In this document: positions 58,901-64,000 of the stretch, piece by piece | Position numbering within the stretch: the first letter of the stretch is position 1 | How the letters are laid out: every line of letters begins with the position of its first letter | Origin: Antitrichia curtipendula | Taxonomy: Eukaryota > Streptophyta > Bryopsida > Hypnales > Leucodontaceae | DNA: 64,000 nucleotides | Direction: 5' to 3' | Assembly (NCBI GenBank): GCA_951230915.1 | Contig: OX579640.1 | Coordinates: forward strand, 15,396,981-15,460,980 | Program-made: the position numbers and the translations under genes | Notes under the pieces: model-generated | What the model saw: only the letters and a program-made list of their open reading frames with translations | Databases searched by the model: none | What the model was told of the DNA's origin: nothing

Positions 58901-61900
58901 GAATCGGAGATGTAATGCATGCCATACATGACATCAACAAGTAAGTTGATCATCTCCTTGTATTTTCATTTTCCTGTTCTCTACATCGCTGACATAGAGA
59001 TATCTTATCAACTCCATTATGCTTTGCAAGCACATAGAGAATTCCTTCATCAAGACAAGCTTGATACACACGTTGTATCGTGTCCGTAAGTATGGGATGT
59101 TACCACTTGAGAAGTTCTCCGAACACTTGAGTGAAAGTGAGATGTTGTTGTGCCATCAAAATCTCCGAAAGAGTTGGTATACGATGTCGCTTGAAGTTTT
59201 CACTTCATTTATATTCCGGGTAATTATACTATCTGATATTTCTAGTTTATTTGCTTCTTGTTTTTTAATTTTTTAATAATTTGTTTACCATGTTCACTAA
59301 TCAATCTGTGCTTCCGCAGTACGAGATTGCTGCCGCTTCCGATCTTGCAGTTCGGTTATACAAAGAAGAGACTTTGGAGGAGGAGTAGTCGGAGGAGGAT
59401 GTACTTGCTGCAATGAGATTGGGAACTAAAGAGAAGACTTCGAGATTGATACAAAAGTTGGGCAAATTAACCGCCGTCGCCAACCCAAGTCTTGGGATTG
59501 ATTGGCTTCTAGAGGTATGTACCAACATTCGTATATATACTGGTTAATTTTTGGTGTCCTTTGATCTCTCTAATTGAAGTTCACTTTTGTTTTAGATTGA
59601 GTGCCATTGGAGCTCAAACGTCACTCCAGAGATGACTCTGGAGAAGTTGTAGTTGATTGCAACGTGCAACATCAGCAGCTTTTAGAAGGTGAAGTGGCTC
59701 CACTGGTGAAATTCTTCTGTTTAGACAAGAGAAGCGAGACGATTTCCAGTGAAGCCAGTTGGAGAGAACGAGTTGAAGTCTTTATTGGCAAAAGCCTGTT
59801 GGTATGCAGGGGTAAGTGATGTAGCTGCAATTACATTTTGGATCCTGATAAGTTTTTGTTCAACTCTGCCTTATAAGAATTGGAGTTTTGCTTCTTCAAA
59901 ATGTAATCAAATGCATGCAGCTAATTCCGTGATCTTGATGTACAGATTGAAGAAGTTGGGTCGGAAATGTTTGATAACATTGTTAAGAAGGACCAACTGA
60001 ATTTGGCGATGGATTCTCCCATGGAGCTAGAGAGTTTTGCGGAGTATCTAGAGGGATGGAGAATTCGAGTTTGGGACCATGCATTCATTATCCAATTCAG
60101 AGGACATGACGTCTTCAAGAAGTTCGATGACTTTAGAAAGCATAAGGGCTCCGATCTAGTGGTGAAACGTGTCACATACCAGTACGTATTCTTGTGGATG
60201 TTGTCATTGATACATATTTATGTTTGTTTCGTAAACTTTGTTCAAGTTTTTAACGGGTATTTTCTGGTGTTTTAGGTATTTCAAGTATGAGCTTTTGCCA
60301 AAGGGTGCGATCCTGAAACGTGATCTTCCTCCTTTTCTGGAAACGTGGTTGGATGTTTCTTCTGAGCACTGCATGTTCTCTCCGTCGCAGTTGAAGTGGT
60401 GGACTAGTTTGCACTTGAAGTCGGGAGCGTGGTACTTGGACTGTCCATTGGAGTTCACACCGTTGCCTGAAGAGCACCTCAAACAATCAATCAACTCCCA
60501 CCAGATTGTTGAAGAGATTGACGAGTTTGTTGGACTTGATGAGGATGCCAAAGCCAGAGCTATGAAGCGGAGAGATGAGGCGTACAAGAAAATTGCTCAA
60601 AAGAACTCTGAGGCGGTGGACAAAGTCAAAAAGAGGATTTCCAAGAAAACACAGAAACTGCTTGAGACGGAGAGTGCCGTTGCAGTTGTGAAGACAAAAG
60701 GGAAGAAGAAGAGGGAGCTAGAACCGCCTTCATCAACCATCGATGAGGGCTCGCAGCACCAGCGTTCTTTTTCTCGTGGCACCAAGCGTGACGCTGAGTA
60801 CGCTTCACTTAGCAGCGATGAAATCCATTATGGACCTGCAGCTGTGGATTATTTGAAGGACTCAGAGATTACTATCTCTGAGTTGGTTTAGAACTATTCT
60901 GTTGCAAATGTACTGGCAGATCCTCTCTCCAAGGTCTACAACGATCTTGTCTGTTTCATTGATTACGTTAGTAGCTTCACCGTCATTCATGATTTCCCTG
61001 CGGTATATTTTGTGATTGTCATTTTTCTTTATACTGATGGAGACAATGATGTTGCAGCACAAAGGAGTCAAGCAGCGTAACTTCAAAGGTACACAAAGTG
61101 ATAAACCTCGTGTTGACTTAGTTATCGCGGGTATGCCTGAGGGACTACCTGTTCCTTCTTTGTCCATGCCAGCTACTAGTACTTCCATGTAGAACAGGGC
61201 TCAACCTACATGGTTGGAGGCGGTATTTGAGTTTGCGGATGGGCATTTCCATGATGATGGTGCTATTGTAATTATTCATCCACGATGCACTATTGCAAAG
61301 GCAACCATTCTGAACTATGCTGCTACCTACTCGTTTATAAAGATGAAGGATTGGTGGGGAACGAATTGGTACATCTCGCATCACCTGTTTCTACGGGATG
61401 CACGGTTAGTTTTCAATTTTCTTTGTTTGAATTGTTTGAATGATGTTTCTTCTTTTTAGCTATATTTCATTAGTAACTTCCGAGTTCTTGGGTTTTTCAA
61501 GTGCGTTGGTAGTATTTATCTACACATTTGTTTTTAACCAAATGTTTTTATACATCTTCTTTCTCGCAGACCCAATTCTTTCGAGTTATGCTGTTGATGA
61601 GGAATTTGGTTGGGGTTGGACCTTCCAAATTCCAATTCCAATCATGTCCGAAGCTGAAGGAATTAGGGGTAGATGTTGTTGTGGATGATGTTCTGCAGAA
61701 TTTCACGAAGAAAGAGACTTTGACCATGGAAAACAACTTCAAGCCTTGGAGAGGGGCACGAGAAAAGGATCCCCGATTCTTGCAGATGTTGATAGAAGCA
61801 TCAATATATCCCAATGATATTGTTGTCGGCTGCACTGCTGCAACGGGTAATTTTTGATGCCTTCATAAGTTATGTTTGGTATTGGCGCCTTCTTATATTC

Positions 61901-62572
61901 CTTTTATGTTTTTTTGAATGCTTTAGTACTTAACTTTGTTGTCTTCTTGGTGGTAGGTGCTTCCATCCACGCTTGTAGGATCTTGAGCAGGCATGTAGTG
62001 GCACTTGAAGAGGATAAGGCAATCTTCGATGCTATTTTGGTTCCAATGATACGCACAGTTGCAGATGTTCCTTCTTCAACTGCAGCAATCATAGTGGATT
62101 CTGATGATGAAGATGCTGTGGAGGTTATTGTTCCCCACATTGTGAAGAAATCATGTTTCAATAAGTAAGTCTATCCATAGCTTGCACTATTTTCCTATTT
62201 GTATGTGAAGGCTCCCCTAATTCATTTATTTACTCCTTTTGAATCTATGTTGCATGTTTGTTTAGTTATGAATGTGATATTCAAAACATGTCTAATAATT
62301 TGTTTCCATCTTGCAGCATGACTTCTAATGGAGGAGGTCATCGTCCATTTTTTACGCTATCTAGTTTTCTTCCAAGCCCAGAGAAGTCCTTTGCATTGCT
62401 TGAGTATGCCAAAGCTTTAGCTTCAACATTTGCATGTCAAAGGAATTTTCCAAGCCGGAAAAAATCTACAACTATAGATCGTAGGGTTCTACAGTTTGTA
62501 GATGTCACAGCCCTAGAATCAGAGATAGATACTTCATCCACTGATAGTAGTGGCAACTTTGATTCTATGTGA
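55918..62572 (+). pseudogene. ParB-like / beta-class DNA methyltransferase-like gene of the transposon
   Basis: Multi-exon gene. Supported exons: 58303-58940, 59031-59219, 59320-59514, 59596-59811, 59946-60181, 60276-60933, 61058-61404, 61570-61846, 61957-62164, 62317-62572. Exons upstream (55918-56208, about 56366-56562, 56668-56883) are tentative. DGNHRLLAW (58792-58818) matches the ParB/sulfiredoxin nucleotide-binding motif. The C-terminal part reads VDLVIAGMPEG (61112-61144; family form would be DPPY-like, motif IV), then FADGHFHDDGAIVIIHP and KDWWG. After that comes DIVVGCTAATGAS (61816 into the 61957 exon; SAM-binding motif I) and RHVVALEED. Motif IV before motif I is the permuted beta-class order of N4/N6 amino-methyltransferases. 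Stops: 59386, 59650, 59683, 59707, 59722, 60889, 61190, plus 58552 (perhaps a frameshift). The donor after 58940 reads AAGTAAGT and seems to have lost one G. Substrate is unknown. Confidence 0.7.
56938..58055 (+). repeat. 150-bp satellite array inside the methyltransferase-like gene
   Basis: A unit of about 150 bp repeats seven to eight times. The anchor GGGGTCCTTG or its variants recur near 57091, 57240, 57391, 57540, 57690, 57840 and 57989, with a diverged first unit from 56938. Each unit holds CCCTCGGCGCCGA, a donor-like GGAAGGT(A/G)AGCC, a pyrimidine tract with TTTTTCTGTTTA(G/T)G, and TTGATTACGCGATCAG. It lies between the tentative 5' exons and the first firm coding exon. Confidence 0.9.
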
Positions 62573-63022
62573 CTCGTTTTTCTTATTGATCATGCGTTTG
62601 TTGGGTTTAATATTGTTTATTACTTGTTGTTTTCTGTAATTCAATTATAAGTAAATCATAACTTCAACTACCTACTAAATGGATTGAAGTTCAACTTCAT
62701 ATTGCTTAGAAGTTCACAAATTTCATAATCATACCAAATTTTGAATTGAACCCTAAACTACATTTCGTGAACTATATTTTAGTAGTTCATGTTGAATTAG
62801 GAAGGCATTGTCCTAAACAATAGTAAATATCCTAAACCACTTCACTTCAATGGTGATTTTCAGGTTATATTAGTATTATAATCACAATTACATAACAATC
62901 TAAACCCTAAACCATAAATAAATTTTATGAAAAACTCTTGAATTACTTTTTAAAAAGGTTAGGAAAAGGATCATTAATGTTTTAGGATCCTAAAATGTGG
63001 AAATATAAACATCATAGTAAAA
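62573..63022. other. 3' non-coding part of the Mutator-like element
   Basis: AT-rich sequence between the stop codon (62570-62572) and the right subterminal box. It includes short inverted pieces of GAAGTTCAACTTC type and no reading frame. Confidence 0.5.
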
Positions 63023-63037
63023 TCCACGGTAATAGGT
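63023..63037 (-). repeat. Right subterminal box
   Basis: On the minus strand ACCTATTACCGTGGA, identical to 50830-50844 at the left end. It is a single copy 75 bp from the right terminus. Confidence 0.75.
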
Positions 63038-63070
63038 ACCTCATCAACTTTCATCCCAAAAAATTGAGCA

Positions 63071-63112
63071 CTCACACGCTCATGCTCACAGGCTCACAAA
63101 ATAGCAACCCTG
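63071..63112 (-). repeat. Right terminal inverted repeat of the Mutator-like element
   Basis: Read inward it begins CAGGGTTGCTA and carries GTGAGC, GTGAGC, ATGAGC and GTGAG boxes. Thirty of 42 positions match the left terminus. TATGCAAGTG follows directly. Confidence 0.85.
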
Positions 63113-63122
63113 TATGCAAGTG

Positions 63123-63544
63123 TAAAGTCATGTAAAAAATTCCACAAAGTTTCAAGGTAAATATCTTACTATAAATGGAGTTTTAAATTTATAAATCTAA
63201 AAATTTAAAAACTAAATATTATAAGTTTACAAAGTTGGAAGTTACACCTTTAGAAAGTTAAAGATTTTATAATTTCAAAGAATGCAAAATTTAATTGAAT
63301 GTCACTAAATAATAGTATGAATAAAATTGAAGCCTTTGTAATTAGTAGCAATACCTCTTTGCAAAACTCTATTCCAACCACTTTTTTTCTTCAACCCTAG
63401 GTGTCTTGTAGAAAGTTTGATAAAAAAAAGTTCACTGGCTTTAGATTTTTTGCTAGAGTAATCTCACATTGAAATTGAAATGTCTTAATCCATCTAATAA
63501 TTATTAGGGATTTAGTTCTCTTTTCCATCTTGAATCTACTCCTA
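63123..63544. other. AT-rich spacer right of the Mutator-like element
   Basis: No gene or element boundary is seen here, only A/T-rich low-complexity sequence. Confidence 0.5.
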
Positions 63545-64000
63545 CTTAACCCCTAAAGGTCAGAGATTATGTTTTCATCAAAATTGCTCCAAAACTGCTA
63601 TTTCTAATACAAGTATCAAATTTTAGAAAAAAAATACTTTTGGAAAAATGTAACCGTAGGATCTTGTATTAAACTAGTTTGAGAAGTTGTGGAAAAAATT
63701 TCAGAAATTTCCACCGTGTGGATTGCAAGATAATACTTAGCGTTTGAATTGACAAAATTCCTTTTTTTGTCCCTGCGAAATTCTGGGCAGCTGCACATTA
63801 CAAGGTCACATTTGTATGAAAAAATGTCCAAAATGGTGGTCACTCTTTAGATTCAGCCTTCAAGGCAAGTTGGCTACATGCCTAAAAATTTTCAGATCAT
63901 TTGGAGTTGTAAAACATATAGGGAAAAAATAGTAAGTAGAAAGAGGTAGAGAATGTTCAAAACACCAAATTGTTAAGAATTGAAATATAGAATTGAAAAA
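63545..64000. repeat. Dispersed repeat, copy 2
   Basis: Same family and orientation as 16285-16725 and cut by the window end. The shared blocks appear in the same order with small indels. Confidence 0.75.

Larger units (their letters stand above)
50642..63112. mobile_element. 12.5-kb Mutator-like transposon with two divergent genes
   Basis: The outer 42 bp at each end form inverted repeats matching in 30 positions (left starts CAACGGTGCTA, right read inward CAGGGTTGCTA). The exact direct repeat TATGCAAGTG lies on both sides (50632-50641 and 63113-63122). A 10-bp duplication fits Mutator-like elements, which usually make 8-11 bp. A 15-bp box, ACCTATTACCGTGGA, is also kept inside both ends. 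The element carries a SWIM-containing transposase gene on the minus strand (51131-54999) and a ParB-like/methyltransferase-like gene on the plus strand (55918-62572), transcribed away from each other. Both are pseudogenes by nonsense change. It inserted into the duplicated NHX 3' flank region. Confidence 0.87.

Noticed and set aside
59386..61192. TAG-rich reading frame as evidence of a recoded genetic code or programmed readthrough
   Set aside because: Other stops in the same elements are TGA and TAA, the host gene uses normal codons, and splice-site damage accompanies the stops. Pseudogene decay is simpler.

Overview
The window looks like nuclear DNA of a land plant. It is AT-rich and mostly intergenic, with short GT-AG introns, a plant vacuolar-type NHX Na+/H+ antiporter gene and layered plant transposable elements. 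Nothing seen fixes the species; a non-flowering or large-genome plant is plausible but unproven.

Layout. (1) 1-4256: non-coding, with a long fold-back element (250-794) and a small inverted-repeat element (1984-2297). (2) 4431-9746: an intact 14-exon NHX gene, 563 codons by my splice model. (3) 9747-20290: AT-rich spacer with a dispersed repeat and a 1.06-kb inverted-terminal-repeat element (17471-18534). (4) 20291-24704: a decayed Ty3/gypsy chromovirus whose reverse-transcriptase part lies inverted. (5) 27312-39913: a roughly 4-kb solo-LTR-like unit split by a second member of its own family (29723-38316), which is split in turn by a 4.8-kb hAT transposon (31367-36184). Each of the three layers has its own target-site duplication. 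(6) 42389-47542: a second NHX copy, now a pseudogene (two damaged splice acceptors, one premature stop, a hAT MITE in an intron). The duplication includes several kb of 3' flank. (7) 50642-63112: a 12.47-kb Mutator-like element with inverted termini and an exact 10-bp target-site duplication. It carries two divergent genes: a SWIM zinc-finger transposase on the minus strand, and on the plus strand a gene with a ParB/sulfiredoxin-like motif followed by a permuted (beta-class) amino-methyltransferase-like domain.

The two-gene Mutator-like element is the most unusual item. By analogy with MuDR, which carries mudrA plus an accessory gene, the second gene may be an accessory factor. A DNA-methyltransferase-like accessory raises the idea of self-methylation or protection from host silencing; that is inference. 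Both genes are dead here. Nineteen in-frame stops in the hAT and Mutator-like genes can all be explained by C-to-T or G-to-A change, mostly CAG to TAG, as expected if methylated transposon DNA decays by cytosine deamination.

All exon models come from reading frames and splice signals by eye, without alignment or transcript data.
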